Below, piece after piece: positions 7,972 through 16,212 of a stretch of DNA of 64,000 nucleotides; the stretch's first letter is position 1, and each line of letters starts with the position of its first letter. Below the pieces are notes generated by a model that was given only the letters and a program-made list of their open reading frames with translations, was not told the origin of the DNA and ran no database searches. The position numbers and the translations under genes were made by a program. Source of the stretch: Spirochaetaceae bacterium UBA5556 (GTDB taxonomy: Bacteria; Spirochaetota; Spirochaetia; Treponematales; Rectinemataceae); NCBI GenBank assembly GCA_002425765.1, contig DIMW01000010.1:1-64000 (forward strand), given 5' to 3'.

Positions 7972-8022
7972 CTCAAAAGCTATATAATGTCGTTTCGCCA
8001 CCGACACTCGCTCATTGCTTTC
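7930..8022 (-). ncRNA. candidate ~93-nt small RNA or attenuated leader
   Basis: Predicted transcript between a good sigma-70 promoter (8029-8057) and the terminator at 7929-7971. It contains a small hairpin (TGTCG / CGACA) and then the terminator hairpin, whose loop exposes CCUCC, a possible pairing partner for Shine-Dalgarno sequences. An 11-codon ORF (MSECRWRNDII) lies inside, starting about 7 bases into the RNA. It could be a stand-alone sRNA or a leader that regulates nif3-lspA by readthrough. The remaining bases of the 7918-8265 gap hold AT-rich sequence and no other gene that I can see. Confidence 0.5.
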
Positions 8023-8028
8023 GAATAG

Positions 8029-8057
8029 AATATATCACGCTTAAAAAAAATCGTCAA
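8029..8057 (-). promoter_or_regulatory. sigma-70 promoter for candidate sRNA/leader
   Basis: On the minus strand TTGACG and TATATT are separated by exactly 17 bases within AT-rich sequence. Predicted start is near 8022. This is one of the best-scoring promoters by eye in the window. Confidence 0.65.
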
Positions 8058-8265
8058 TACGTGCATCTGCTTTTTTTATGAAAAATTATGAAAACATTGC
8101 AAAAGACTGTTATTTTTAACCTGCCTTCACGAATTATGTCAAATAATGCGTTATTGTGCAATACTGTAGTATGGTAATTTCATTGCCGGAATGCCGGTGC
8201 GCCCCTTTTCTTCGCCATGATTTTATGCGCTATACTATAGTGTAAATAGTAAATGCGGAGCAAAA

Positions 8266-8682
8266 ATGATCTATTGGAATGCTGACCTGGCAGCGAAGAT
8301 AACGTGCAACCACCAGGAAATGGAGACTCTGCCGCTATACATCGATCATCTGGTCGATGTGTCAAAAGCCGTGAGCCAATCGGGTATTCAGCCGAAGGGG
8401 GACCGGTTCTCTTCAGAGAAAGACACCTTTTTCCGATATGGACTCCTCCTTGTAAGCGAAGGGCTGGCGGGGGAAATTCTGGAAGAAATTTTGAGCGTAC
8501 TGCTCTATGTCAGCGAGTCAAAAGGCATCGAATTCCTGCGGGAATGCGTGGCCGCGGAGGCCGTACTTTCCATCGCGAACGGTGAAGATCAGGATACGAT
8601 GCTCCGGAAACTCTTGCCGTATTGCGGCATCGACAAAGCTCTTACAATGATGGAAAAAAGGAAATTCGAACATGCTGATTGA
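8266..8682 (+). CDS. hypothetical protein upstream of FliG-like gene
   Basis: 138 aa, soluble and helix-rich, with no signal peptide. A central segment (FFRYGLLLVSEGLAGEILEEILSV, then GIEFLRECVAAEAVLSIANGED) vaguely recalls the N-terminal helices of stator/MotA-type or FliG-type proteins. The similarity is too weak to name it. It overlaps the next gene by 11 bases and so is translationally coupled to a FliG-C-like protein, which suggests a joint role. A TATACT box lies about 35 bases upstream of the ATG. Confidence 0.6.
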   Translation: MIYWNADLAAKITCNHQEMETLPLYIDHLVDVSKAVSQSGIQPKGDRFSSEKDTFFRYGLLLVSEGLAGEILEEILSVLLYVSESKGIEFLRECVAAEAVLSIANGEDQDTMLRKLLPYCGIDKALTMMEKRKFEHAD

Positions 8683-9823
8683 GCGCCTTGCCCGGATGTA
8701 TGTGCGTTGGGGAAATCCCGGACAGACGGATGAGCTGAATCGGCGCAAAAAAGATCAATCGATATTGGCTATCCATCAATTTTTGGAGGCTATTGAAGAG
8801 AGCTCCGAGGATCGCAAAGCTCTTTTTACACAATCCCAGCAATCACGCCGAAAGGCTATGAAACTCTCCTATCTCCTCCTCGCCAGCGAAACGGAACCCG
8901 AGACCATCCCCGATGCCTTTCTCCGCTCCGGCCTTCTCTCCAACGGACAGCGCAGCAACAAACCTGAAGTGCTTCTATGGCTCGCGGGCACAGAAGCAAT
9001 AGCGCGAGGCATTCATCCTTATATTGTATTTCTGATCATGTCTTCATATTTTGGCCTTGAAACCGCCGACGCGGAATTCCGCTGGCTTCAGGAAAGGGCA
9101 AGGGCCTCCACTATCAAACTGGAAGAATTTATAGTGCCGGGTGATCTCACCGATACCATCGAAGAGGCACTCAAAGAACCCACGAGGTTTCAGCGTACAA
9201 TCCGCATTGCGGGAATGCCGCTTTCGGCCTCGGCATTTGCCGGATGTTCGCTCTATTACATCGAAAAAATCCTCGTCCTTATAGAACCGATCGGCGCGCT
9301 CATTTTGACGGAGATGATAATATCCGCGCGTAAAAATCTCGTCTCTGACGAGATCGGCACCGCTCAGCAGGCCTTCCTCGACTTGTTCACCCAGGAAGAG
9401 GCGGAACCGGCGATTCCCGAAGAAGAGCGGGCTACAGGGCTGGAAGCGTTTGAGGAACACAATCTGCCCGATCCGGATCTGATCCGCATCACGACCAATA
9501 TTGTCATGGGCGCAGAAGCAAAAATTTTGAAATCGACCCTCTCTTCGATGAACGACAGCGAAATTGCCTCTCTGCTGAGGTGTCTCGAAGCGCTCGCCCA
9601 TGAGCGCCTGCTCAGCCTGATCTCTCCAGGAAGGCAAAAACGCGTGCTCATGGTCATCCAAAGGACTGAAAACGTCGCCTCGGGGCAAATGCTCCGCGAT
9701 GCCCAGCTTTTTGCGCAAAAATTGCTCACGACATATGCCCCGAAAAATCTAAAGCCCGGCGTCCCCCTCAGTATCCCCGAAGAAGTGCGGGGGCTTATCT
9801 CGTCGCTGCTGAGCAAGGAATAG
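8672..9823 (+). CDS. FliG-like protein (divergent flagellar motor-switch C-domain)
   Basis: 383 aa. The C-terminal third (about residues 270-360: LKSTLSSMNDSEIASLLRCL, then ERLLSLISPGRQKRVLMVIQ, then SGQMLRDAQLFAQKLL) follows the pattern of FliG C-terminal domains: helices ending in NMSkRaa, then a GPvrlxdVExAQ-like helix. The usual charged torque residues are not all evident. The N-terminal 200 residues are unfamiliar. FliG acts at the switch complex at the inner face of the membrane. This copy is a paralogue or a repurposed relative, and no other flagellar genes occur nearby. Confidence 0.55.
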   Translation: MLIERLARMYVRWGNPGQTDELNRRKKDQSILAIHQFLEAIEESSEDRKALFTQSQQSRRKAMKLSYLLLASETEPETIPDAFLRSGLLSNGQRSNKPEVLLWLAGTEAIARGIHPYIVFLIMSSYFGLETADAEFRWLQERARASTIKLEEFIVPGDLTDTIEEALKEPTRFQRTIRIAGMPLSASAFAGCSLYYIEKILVLIEPIGALILTEMIISARKNLVSDEIGTAQQAFLDLFTQEEAEPAIPEEERATGLEAFEEHNLPDPDLIRITTNIVMGAEAKILKSTLSSMNDSEIASLLRCLEALAHERLLSLISPGRQKRVLMVIQRTENVASGQMLRDAQLFAQKLLTTYAPKNLKPGVPLSIPEEVRGLISSLLSKE

Positions 9824-9915
9824 CAAACACGAGCCAGCCGCCACGGCGTACGCATTTTAAGTGCGCGGAACGGGTAGTTGGGAGGGCCTAAGGCCCCAGA
9901 GGATGTGGTTTGTTT

Positions 9916-10725
9916 TTATTTGTGTAAAAGCTGATGCGCCCGCTCGCTCGCCTTGACCACGGCTTTGATGAGCGTGACACGCAACCCTCCGTCTTCGAGC
10001 TCCATGAGCCCATCGATGGTCGAACCCGCCGGCGTCGTCACCTGATCCTTCAGCTTTGCCGGATGTTCTCCCGTGACGAGCACGGTTTTTGCGGCGCCTA
10101 ACACCGTCTGCGAGGCCAGTTCGATGGAGACTTCGCGCGGGAGCCCCATTTTCACGCCGCCGTCGGCGAGCGCCTCGATGATGAGATATACATAGGCCGG
10201 CCCTGAGCCCGAAAGGCCAGTGACCGCGTCCATATATTGCTCGTCGAGCACGAGCGCCCGACCGACCGCCTCGAAAAGACGCTTCACTTTTTGAGTTTTA
10301 TCTTCTTCGGTGAAACGGGCGGGGGCGAGGGCGGTCATGCCTTCTCCGACCGACACGCCGAGGTTCGGCATGGCCCGGATGAGCGCGATCTTTCTCGCGA
10401 GTTTCGTCTGCATCGATTCAAGCGTGACGCCCGCGGCCGTGGAGACCACCACGCTTTCATCAGTAATCGCATCCGCTATTTCCTGAAGCACGTCGAAGAT
10501 GGTCCGCGGCTTTACCGAAATGAGAATGATCTCCGATTGCTTCGCGACATCGCGGTTACGCAACACCGCCGAGACATGATACGTATCTTCAAGCCTTTGC
10601 CTGTGCTGTTCGGTCCGTACGGAGAGAATCACCTCGGAAGGCAGGAGCAGGCCTTTTGTTAGAGCTCCGGCGAGAATGGCTTCTCCGATCTTCCCCGCGC
10701 CGATGATGCCAAGCTTGTATTGCAT
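9916..10725 (-). CDS. proC: pyrroline-5-carboxylate reductase
   Basis: 269 aa. Reduces 1-pyrroline-5-carboxylate to L-proline with NAD(P)H. N-terminal Rossmann motif LGIIGAGKIGEAIL. C-terminal ProC signature SGSGPAYVYLIIEALADGGV followed by PAGSTIDGL. Start at 10725 is preceded by GGAGG. It is the last gene of the asd-lysC-dapB-dapA-dapD run, 11 bases after dapD, so proline synthesis is placed under the same upstream lysine riboswitch. It is a cytoplasmic enzyme of usual length. Confidence 0.96.
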   Translation of the reverse strand: MQYKLGIIGAGKIGEAILAGALTKGLLLPSEVILSVRTEQHRQRLEDTYHVSAVLRNRDVAKQSEIILISVKPRTIFDVLQEIADAITDESVVVSTAAGVTLESMQTKLARKIALIRAMPNLGVSVGEGMTALAPARFTEEDKTQKVKRLFEAVGRALVLDEQYMDAVTGLSGSGPAYVYLIIEALADGGVKMGLPREVSIELASQTVLGAAKTVLVTGEHPAKLKDQVTTPAGSTIDGLMELEDGGLRVTLIKAVVKASERAHQLLHK

Positions 10726-10736
10726 GACTCCTCCGT

Positions 10737-11543
10737 CTATCCCCGCAGCGCCGATTCCAGAATCACGGCACTCTCGGTCTTATCATCGCGATATTTTACA
10801 ATACAAGGTACCGAAAGCGAAATGCCCAGACGCGCCGCATAGTCGCCATGCGCAGGCCTCGTGCCTGAGACGACCACCGCATTCTCCGGAACCTCTCCGA
10901 AGAATTCGCGTTCATTCACGAGATCGAATATCTTGGTACCCTTCGTGATGATGACACCAGGCGCGAGTACGGCCCTCTTTCTTATGATGATACCCTCAAA
11001 AACCCCACACATGCCGCCGATAAAAACCTCATCCTCGACAATGACGGGGCCCGCCTGGGGCGGCTCGAGCACGCCGCCGATCTGCACTCCCGCGGAGAGA
11101 TGCACATTCTTGCCGATGCGTGCGCAGGAACCGACGAGCGCGTGGCTGTCCACCATGGTGCCCTCGTCCACAAACGCGCCGACATTGATGTACGAAGGGG
11201 GCATGATCACGACTCCCTGCGCGACATACGCACCCCGCCTCACCGAACTTCCTCCCGGAACCATGCGGATGCCGTCGGTGGAACTGAAGCGTCTCGGCGG
11301 GAAGGCGGGTCTGTCGAAAAAACCTTCGGCGGGCCATGGCCATTCGGAGAGCCCTCCTCTCTTAAAACCCGAGAGTATTGCCTGTTTTACCCAGGCGTTC
11401 AGCTTCCATGTTCCCCCAGCCTGTTGTTCGACAACACTGATATCCCCTCTTTCCAGCGCCTCGAGAAAAACGGACCACTGAGCCTCGTCCAAGCCCCCCT
11501 GTGTCGTAAACTCATGTTCCAGAGTATGCGCGGGCGAATTCAT
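10737..11543 (-). CDS. dapD: tetrahydrodipicolinate N-succinyltransferase
   Basis: 268 aa. Left-handed beta-helix (hexapeptide repeat) acyltransferase that succinylates tetrahydrodipicolinate in the DAP/lysine pathway. The conserved stretch PPSYINVGAFVDEGTMVDSHALVGSCARIG with VHLSAGVQIGGVLEP is diagnostic for DapD and distinguishes it from DapH. The ATG overlaps the dapA stop (ATGA), showing coupling. Its presence implies the succinylase branch, which also needs DapC and DapE; those are not in the window unless the M20 peptidase at 60.7 kb were involved, which I doubt. Confidence 0.95.
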   Translation of the reverse strand: MNSPAHTLEHEFTTQGGLDEAQWSVFLEALERGDISVVEQQAGGTWKLNAWVKQAILSGFKRGGLSEWPWPAEGFFDRPAFPPRRFSSTDGIRMVPGGSSVRRGAYVAQGVVIMPPSYINVGAFVDEGTMVDSHALVGSCARIGKNVHLSAGVQIGGVLEPPQAGPVIVEDEVFIGGMCGVFEGIIIRKRAVLAPGVIITKGTKIFDLVNEREFFGEVPENAVVVSGTRPAHGDYAARLGISLSVPCIVKYRDDKTESAVILESALRG

Positions 11544-12526
11544 GCCACCACCCGCGCGCCGAACCCCGCCAGCACGCTCCCCATCACTTCCCTCGTCCCC
11601 TTTGCCGCCGGCGCCAGCGGCAACCGCAGCGCTTCCCCGCAGAGCCCCGTCATTTCGAGCGCGGCCTTGAGCGGAATCGGGTTCGATTCAAGAAAGAGCG
11701 CCTCCATGAAAGGCAACAGCTGCGCGTGCAGCGCCTTCGCTTCCTGGCGGCGCCCCGCGCGCGCGGCGTCGACCAGCGCCTTAAAGCGCCTCGGCAGAAT
11801 ATTCGCGGCCACGCTGACCAACCCCTCGGCACCCACGGCGATCGACGGAAGCGCGAGCCCATCGTCACCCGACAGTACGGTTTTCCCCTCCGGAAGCGTC
11901 CGGCAAATCTCCCCTATCTGGCCAAGGTTCCCGGAGGATTCCTTGACCGCGGTGACGTTCTCGATACCCCAGAGCCTGCTCAGTGCCGGCGGCACAAGAT
12001 TGAGCCCCGTTCTGCCCGGCACATTGTAGACAATCACGGATTTACCGTGAGCCGCACGGGCGACCGCCTCAAAATGAGCATACAGGCCGTCGGGCGTCGG
12101 CTTGTTGTAATAGGGAACCACCACAAGCACGGCATCGGCACCGAGATCCACGGCTTCCTCGGTCATACGAACGGCGGCCTTCGTCGAATTCGAGCCCGTC
12201 CCCACAACAACGGGAAGGCCGAGATTGCGTTCCACTGCCCGGCGGATCAGCTCACGACGCTCCTCAGACTCTACCGTAGGGCCCTCGCCCGTGGAGCCGA
12301 GAACGACCACAAAATCTGTTCCTCCGGATTCTTGTCCCCAAAATGCCCTAAAACGGCGCCGTATCGCTTCGTCAGAGAACGCCTGGCGGGCATACTCTCC
12401 TGCCGAAGCTTCAAATTCGCGCCCACACAGAAAATCCAGCAGTCGTTCAAAACCTCTATAATCGACATCGAATGAGTCGTCAAACGGCGTTGCAATTGCT
12501 ACACCCAAGCCATGAATATTCTTCAT
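11540..12526 (-). CDS. dapA: 4-hydroxy-tetrahydrodipicolinate synthase with N-terminal insertion
   Basis: 328 aa, longer than the usual ~290. TIM-barrel lyase condensing pyruvate with aspartate semialdehyde. Catalytic motifs: GSTGEGPT, YYNKPTPDGLY, YNVPGRTG (Tyr) and VKESSGN (Schiff-base Lys). An extra ~30 residues (EFEASAGEYARQAFSDEAIR and onward) lie between the first helix and the GSTGE strand, where E. coli DapA has a short loop. The start is probably the ATG at 12526 (MKNIHGLG) with GGAGG ten bases upstream, rather than 12535. It overlaps dapD by four bases. Confidence 0.94.
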   Translation of the reverse strand: MKNIHGLGVAIATPFDDSFDVDYRGFERLLDFLCGREFEASAGEYARQAFSDEAIRRRFRAFWGQESGGTDFVVVLGSTGEGPTVESEERRELIRRAVERNLGLPVVVGTGSNSTKAAVRMTEEAVDLGADAVLVVVPYYNKPTPDGLYAHFEAVARAAHGKSVIVYNVPGRTGLNLVPPALSRLWGIENVTAVKESSGNLGQIGEICRTLPEGKTVLSGDDGLALPSIAVGAEGLVSVAANILPRRFKALVDAARAGRRQEAKALHAQLLPFMEALFLESNPIPLKAALEMTGLCGEALRLPLAPAAKGTREVMGSVLAGFGARVVA

Positions 12527-12541
12527 TATCCTCATGCCTCC

Positions 12542-13306
12542 CTAAGAAATAGCCTTCTGGCTGCCGAGCATGCTTTCCAGCACATCGTCCATCCCGAATA
12601 CACCCTTTCGTCCGATAATCCACTCCGCGGCTCTGAGCGCGCCGGCCGCGAACACTCTTCTGTCCCGCGCGCGGTGGACAATCGAAAACTGTTCGTGAGG
12701 AGCATCGAACACGATTTCATGTACGCCAGCCTCACTCCCCGCGCGCAACGATGCGATGCCGACCTTGCAGGGGTCCCATGCATCCCAGCCCGAAGCGTTC
12801 CAGCCGATATAGCGCCGGGACCCCGATACAATGGCCTGGGCCAAGGCCTTCGCGGTACCGCTCGGCGCGTCTTGTTTTGCCGAGTGATGATGCTCGAACA
12901 CCGCCAGATCGCCCTCGCCGTACCAGTCGGCGAATTGGGCGAGCTGCGCCGCGATCCTCCGCATGAAAGCCACCGTAAACGAAAAGTTGGGGCTCACAAG
13001 GACCGCGGTCTTATTCCCAATACGCGCCTCCATATCAGGGATGTCCCAGCCTGTGGTGGCGATGACAAAGGCGGTCGATGTCTGAATCGCCCATTCGAGA
13101 TGAGACTCCACAGCGTCGGGCAGGCTGGCATCGATGGCCACATCGATCGCGCTGGCGGGAATGGGGTCTCCCTTATCGACCATCCACGCCACCAAAAATT
13201 GTGGCATCCCCGGAGTCAGGACTGTTTTCGCGTTCACGGTCCGCGCTTCCTCGGCAATGGCATTCGCAAGTTTACCCGCTCCGAAAATGCCTATCCTTAT
13301 GTTCAT
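12542..13306 (-). CDS. dapB: 4-hydroxy-tetrahydrodipicolinate reductase
   Basis: 254 aa. Reduces the DapA product to tetrahydrodipicolinate with NAD(P)H. Rossmann motif IGIFGAGKLANAIAEE at the N-terminus. The catalytic/substrate motif FEHHHSAKQDAPSGTAKALA, with the His pair and Lys, is clear. It begins within the last codons of lysC (ATGA overlap at 13303-13306) and ends 15 bases before dapA, so it is co-translated in the lysine operon. It is slightly shorter than the E. coli enzyme. Confidence 0.95.
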   Translation of the reverse strand: MNIRIGIFGAGKLANAIAEEARTVNAKTVLTPGMPQFLVAWMVDKGDPIPASAIDVAIDASLPDAVESHLEWAIQTSTAFVIATTGWDIPDMEARIGNKTAVLVSPNFSFTVAFMRRIAAQLAQFADWYGEGDLAVFEHHHSAKQDAPSGTAKALAQAIVSGSRRYIGWNASGWDAWDPCKVGIASLRAGSEAGVHEIVFDAPHEQFSIVHRARDRRVFAAGALRAAEWIIGRKGVFGMDDVLESMLGSQKAIS

Positions 13307-14646
13307 CGCGCACCTCCTTCAAAAAACGCCGTATGGAGATTGCGCATGACTCGCTCCGCGTCCTGCTCTTGCACAATGAGGCTGAGGTTGATCGCGTTCG
13401 CGCCCATGCTGATAAGGTCCACGGTGATTCCATCGATCGCCATAAATGTCGTGCGCAGCACCTCGGGCGTCTTTCGGAGGAGATCACCCACCACGGCTAT
13501 CACGGCGCGGCCCTGTACAACCGACACCCGACCCAGCTTTTCCAAATCCTGCGTCAATGCGTTCAATGGCGCGCTCCTGTCTAATGATACAGATACACAT
13601 ACTTCCGAGGTAGATACAAGATCGACAGAAATACCTCGCCGCCCGAAGACATCGAAGAGCCTTGCCAGGAATCCAGACTGATCGGTCATCGATTCCTGAG
13701 TGACCGATAGAATCACCACATTCCGGCGCATCGCGATCGCGACACAGGGCCGCCCGCTCGATTCACCGGGACTTATCGTGGAGAACATGCCGTTGGGCTT
13801 AAAGGTGCTTCGAATGGTCACGGGGACGCCGGCGTCGAGGGCTGGCCGCACCGTCGCGGGATGTAGTACTTTCGCGCCGTATGATGCCAGTTCTGCCGCT
13901 TCGTCATAACTTAATATCTCCACGGTGTGGGCGCCGGGCACAATGCGGGGATCCGCGGTCAGAATGCCCTCCACATCCGTCCATATCTCTATCTCGTCGG
14001 CCTGGACTGCGGCGCCCAGAAGCCCCGCGGAATAGTCACTCCCTCCTCTCCCGAGCGTCGTCGTGTCATTTGCGTCGTCAGAGCCGATATACCCTTGTGT
14101 GACAATAACATCATAGGATTCTAAGAGAGGAGTGACATAGAGCCCCACAAATTTTTTGATGGTCGACAGCGCAGGATGCGCACCGCCGAAATGACTGTCG
14201 GTCCGAATGACTTTGCGGGCATCGAGCAGCGGGCATCCTAGGAAACCCGCCACAAGAATAGAAGACAAGCGCTCTCCCGCGGAGGCGATCTCATCCATAG
14301 TACGCGGACTCAATTCGCCCAATAAATCGATGCCGTGGGCACGCCGCTGGAGATTTTCGATCATCTCTTTTATCTTGCCGACAATCTCAGGTGTCGCGAT
14401 CTCAAGGGAGCGACAGGCCGCAAGATGAGCCTGTTCGATTTTGCTTAGAAGTTGCACCACCTTGTCGGGATTGTGGCCGCGCGCGGCCTCCGCCATCTCG
14501 AAGAGTGAATTTGTCACGCCGGACATCGCCGAGACAACCACGACGCGCTTGGCTTCATGACGTGATTGCACGATGCGCGCGACTTCCCTTATACGTTCCG
14601 CGTTTCCGACGGAGGTACCGCCGAATTTCATCACCAGTGTTGTCAT
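13303..14646 (-). CDS. lysC: aspartate kinase (monofunctional, ACT-regulated)
   Basis: 447 aa. Phosphorylates L-aspartate, the first step to DAP/lysine, threonine and methionine. N-terminal kinase motif MKFGGTSVGNAERI, then VVVVSAMSGVTNSL, TLGRGGSDYSA and TDVEGILTADPR. The C-terminal ~150 residues form two ACT-type modules (VILSVTQESMTDQSGFLARL and the final IDGITVDLISMGANAINLSL), the usual site of amino-acid feedback. I chose ATG 14646, behind GAGGAGATCGCGA, over a TTG five codons upstream. No homoserine dehydrogenase domain is fused. Confidence 0.95.
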   Translation of the reverse strand: MTTLVMKFGGTSVGNAERIREVARIVQSRHEAKRVVVVSAMSGVTNSLFEMAEAARGHNPDKVVQLLSKIEQAHLAACRSLEIATPEIVGKIKEMIENLQRRAHGIDLLGELSPRTMDEIASAGERLSSILVAGFLGCPLLDARKVIRTDSHFGGAHPALSTIKKFVGLYVTPLLESYDVIVTQGYIGSDDANDTTTLGRGGSDYSAGLLGAAVQADEIEIWTDVEGILTADPRIVPGAHTVEILSYDEAAELASYGAKVLHPATVRPALDAGVPVTIRSTFKPNGMFSTISPGESSGRPCVAIAMRRNVVILSVTQESMTDQSGFLARLFDVFGRRGISVDLVSTSEVCVSVSLDRSAPLNALTQDLEKLGRVSVVQGRAVIAVVGDLLRKTPEVLRTTFMAIDGITVDLISMGANAINLSLIVQEQDAERVMRNLHTAFFEGGAR

Positions 14647-14657
14647 TCGCGATCTCC

Positions 14658-15767
14658 TCAAACAATGTCGCTCGTCAGCCCCATGGCCAACGCCATTTCA
14701 GCGTTGAGCACCGAGGCTCCTGCCGCGCCGCGCTCAGTATTGTGCCCCAGAGAGACGAATTTGAAATCGAGAATCGGACAAGCGCGGAGTCGCCCCACGG
14801 TAATGCGCATGCCGCTATCCTCTTCAAGGTCTTTTCGTGCCTGCGGGCGATCTTCGGCGTCGAGGAGCCTGAGAAATTGCGATGGAGCGCTCGGCAGACG
14901 ATATCGCGCGGTTTTCGGCTCGAAAGAACGGAAGGCCTCCGCGACTTCCCCGAGGCTGGCTTTTGTCTTGAGTCGCACGGAGATGGAGAGCGTGTGGCCG
15001 TCTATCACCGGCACCCGGGTGCAGGTCGCGGAGACGGCAAAGGGGGCCGGCACGACCGAGGCACTGCTTCCGCTCTGGACGAGCTCTCCCAATATCTTAT
15101 TGGATTCCGACTCGACCTTCGGCTCTTCATTGCGGATGAAGGGTACGACATTGCCGACAATATCGAGCGCGGCGACACCGGGATATCCGGCACCACTTAT
15201 CGCCTGCATACTCGTCACCACCACCGCGTCGAGCCCGAAACGCGCCTGAAGCGCCGCCAGAGGAGAGGCGAGCATGACGGTCGTACAGTTTGGATTGGTC
15301 ACGATCGCCCCTGTCCAGCCTCTTCTTGCCCGCTGGACAGGTAAAAGACCAAAGTGTTCGGGATTCAGTTCGGGAATAAGGAGGGGCACGTCTTCGTCCA
15401 TTCTGAACGCGCTCGCGTTCGAAAACACATATGCCCCAGCCGCGGCGAACAGAGGCTCGATCTCGCGCGCGGGGCCCGCGTCGAGCGCCGAAAACACGAT
15501 GGGAGAAAAAGCCGCTTCCGGAGCACAGGGGACGACAAGCGTGTCGGCGCAGCCGGCATAAGGGGTACCCGGCAGGTGCCACTGACAGGCTTCCGCGTAT
15601 TTCTTGCCCGCGGAGCGGTCACTCGCCGCGAGAAAAGCAGGATAAAACCAGGGATGATCCGCGATTCTTCGGAGAAAACGTTGGCCGACCACACCGGTCG
15701 CTCCAAGAATTGTGACGGGAAGTTTCTTCTTCGGAGAAAAATCTGAACGGGAGTGATTATACGTCAT
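14658..15767 (-). CDS. asd: aspartate-semialdehyde dehydrogenase
   Basis: 369 aa. Reduces aspartyl-phosphate to aspartate semialdehyde. N-terminal VTILGATGVVGQRFLR (NADP site), catalytic Cys in VTNPNCTTVMLASPL, and a later His in CTRVPVIDGHTLSISV. The length and the SGAGYPGV motif fit the archaeal/fungal-type ASD branch rather than the E. coli type. The ATG at 15767 is preceded by GGAGGTACC. It is the first gene of the lysine operon and lies directly downstream of the lysine riboswitch and its terminator. Confidence 0.94.
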   Translation of the reverse strand: MTYNHSRSDFSPKKKLPVTILGATGVVGQRFLRRIADHPWFYPAFLAASDRSAGKKYAEACQWHLPGTPYAGCADTLVVPCAPEAAFSPIVFSALDAGPAREIEPLFAAAGAYVFSNASAFRMDEDVPLLIPELNPEHFGLLPVQRARRGWTGAIVTNPNCTTVMLASPLAALQARFGLDAVVVTSMQAISGAGYPGVAALDIVGNVVPFIRNEEPKVESESNKILGELVQSGSSASVVPAPFAVSATCTRVPVIDGHTLSISVRLKTKASLGEVAEAFRSFEPKTARYRLPSAPSQFLRLLDAEDRPQARKDLEEDSGMRITVGRLRACPILDFKFVSLGHNTERGAAGASVLNAEMALAMGLTSDIV

Positions 15768-15828
15768 GGTACCTCCATACCTTCCGTTGGAGGTCCACGA
15801 CAGCCTTTCAGTGTATCGCAAGAACCAC

Positions 15829-15859
15829 AAAAAATGCATAACCCGCTCAATAAGCGAGT
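15829..15859 (-). terminator. expression-platform terminator of lysine riboswitch
   Basis: Minus-strand hairpin ACTCGCT / AGCGGGT with a 5-nt loop, followed after a short gap by six T. It lies between the riboswitch aptamer and the asd start, which is the correct position for ligand-dependent termination. A second hairpin (CGCGGAA / TTCCGCG, 15902-15923) just upstream may be the alternative fold. Confidence 0.5.
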
Positions 15860-15919
15860 ATCTCCGCACTTTCCACGGTGAAAGGCATACGTCAGGCGCT
15901 CCGCGGAACGATCTATTTC

Positions 15920-16075
15920 CGCGACAGCCGCCGGGTATTAACCCGTGCGTCCAAGAACAGCCCCAAGAGAAAAGGTATGTTCCTTCGGCGATCCTCCCCT
16001 TTCCGGCACTTTCGCAGGCTCTCTTTGCCTCAAGTCCATACTTATGGGGATCGCTCCTCCATCGGTGGATAGACC
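15920..16075 (-). promoter_or_regulatory. lysine riboswitch (L-box) controlling asd-lysC-dapBAD-proC
   Basis: The minus-strand leader carries the conserved L-box core. GGAGGAGCGATCCCC lies near the 5' side, then AAGTATGGACTTGAGGC. GAAAGGGGAGGATCGCCGAA lies at 15983-16003, with CTTGGGGCTGTTC after it, and the 3' closing segment is CCGGCGGCTGTC. The class binds L-lysine and usually turns genes off. It sits 150 bases upstream of asd and is followed by a terminator hairpin. The gap 15768-16212 otherwise holds only this leader and the short 5' region of the divergent sigma-54 regulator. Confidence 0.85.
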
Positions 16076-16212
16076 CTACCACAGATTTTCGCGCTTGCGC
16101 AAGGGGACACTTGCATATTTATCGAACAATGCGTTACATTTTTGTAATTTCTTCGGAAATATACCTTGAATCTGTGAACAAAATCAGATATTCCTATGAT
16201 GAAACAGGAAAC

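Noticed and set aside
15766..16212. N-terminal extension of the sigma-54 regulator frame by ~150 residues
   Set aside because: That stretch is the complement of the lysine riboswitch leader, has no start signal, and its translation is low-complexity. The ATG at 16213 has a ribosome-binding site and begins the recognisable protein.
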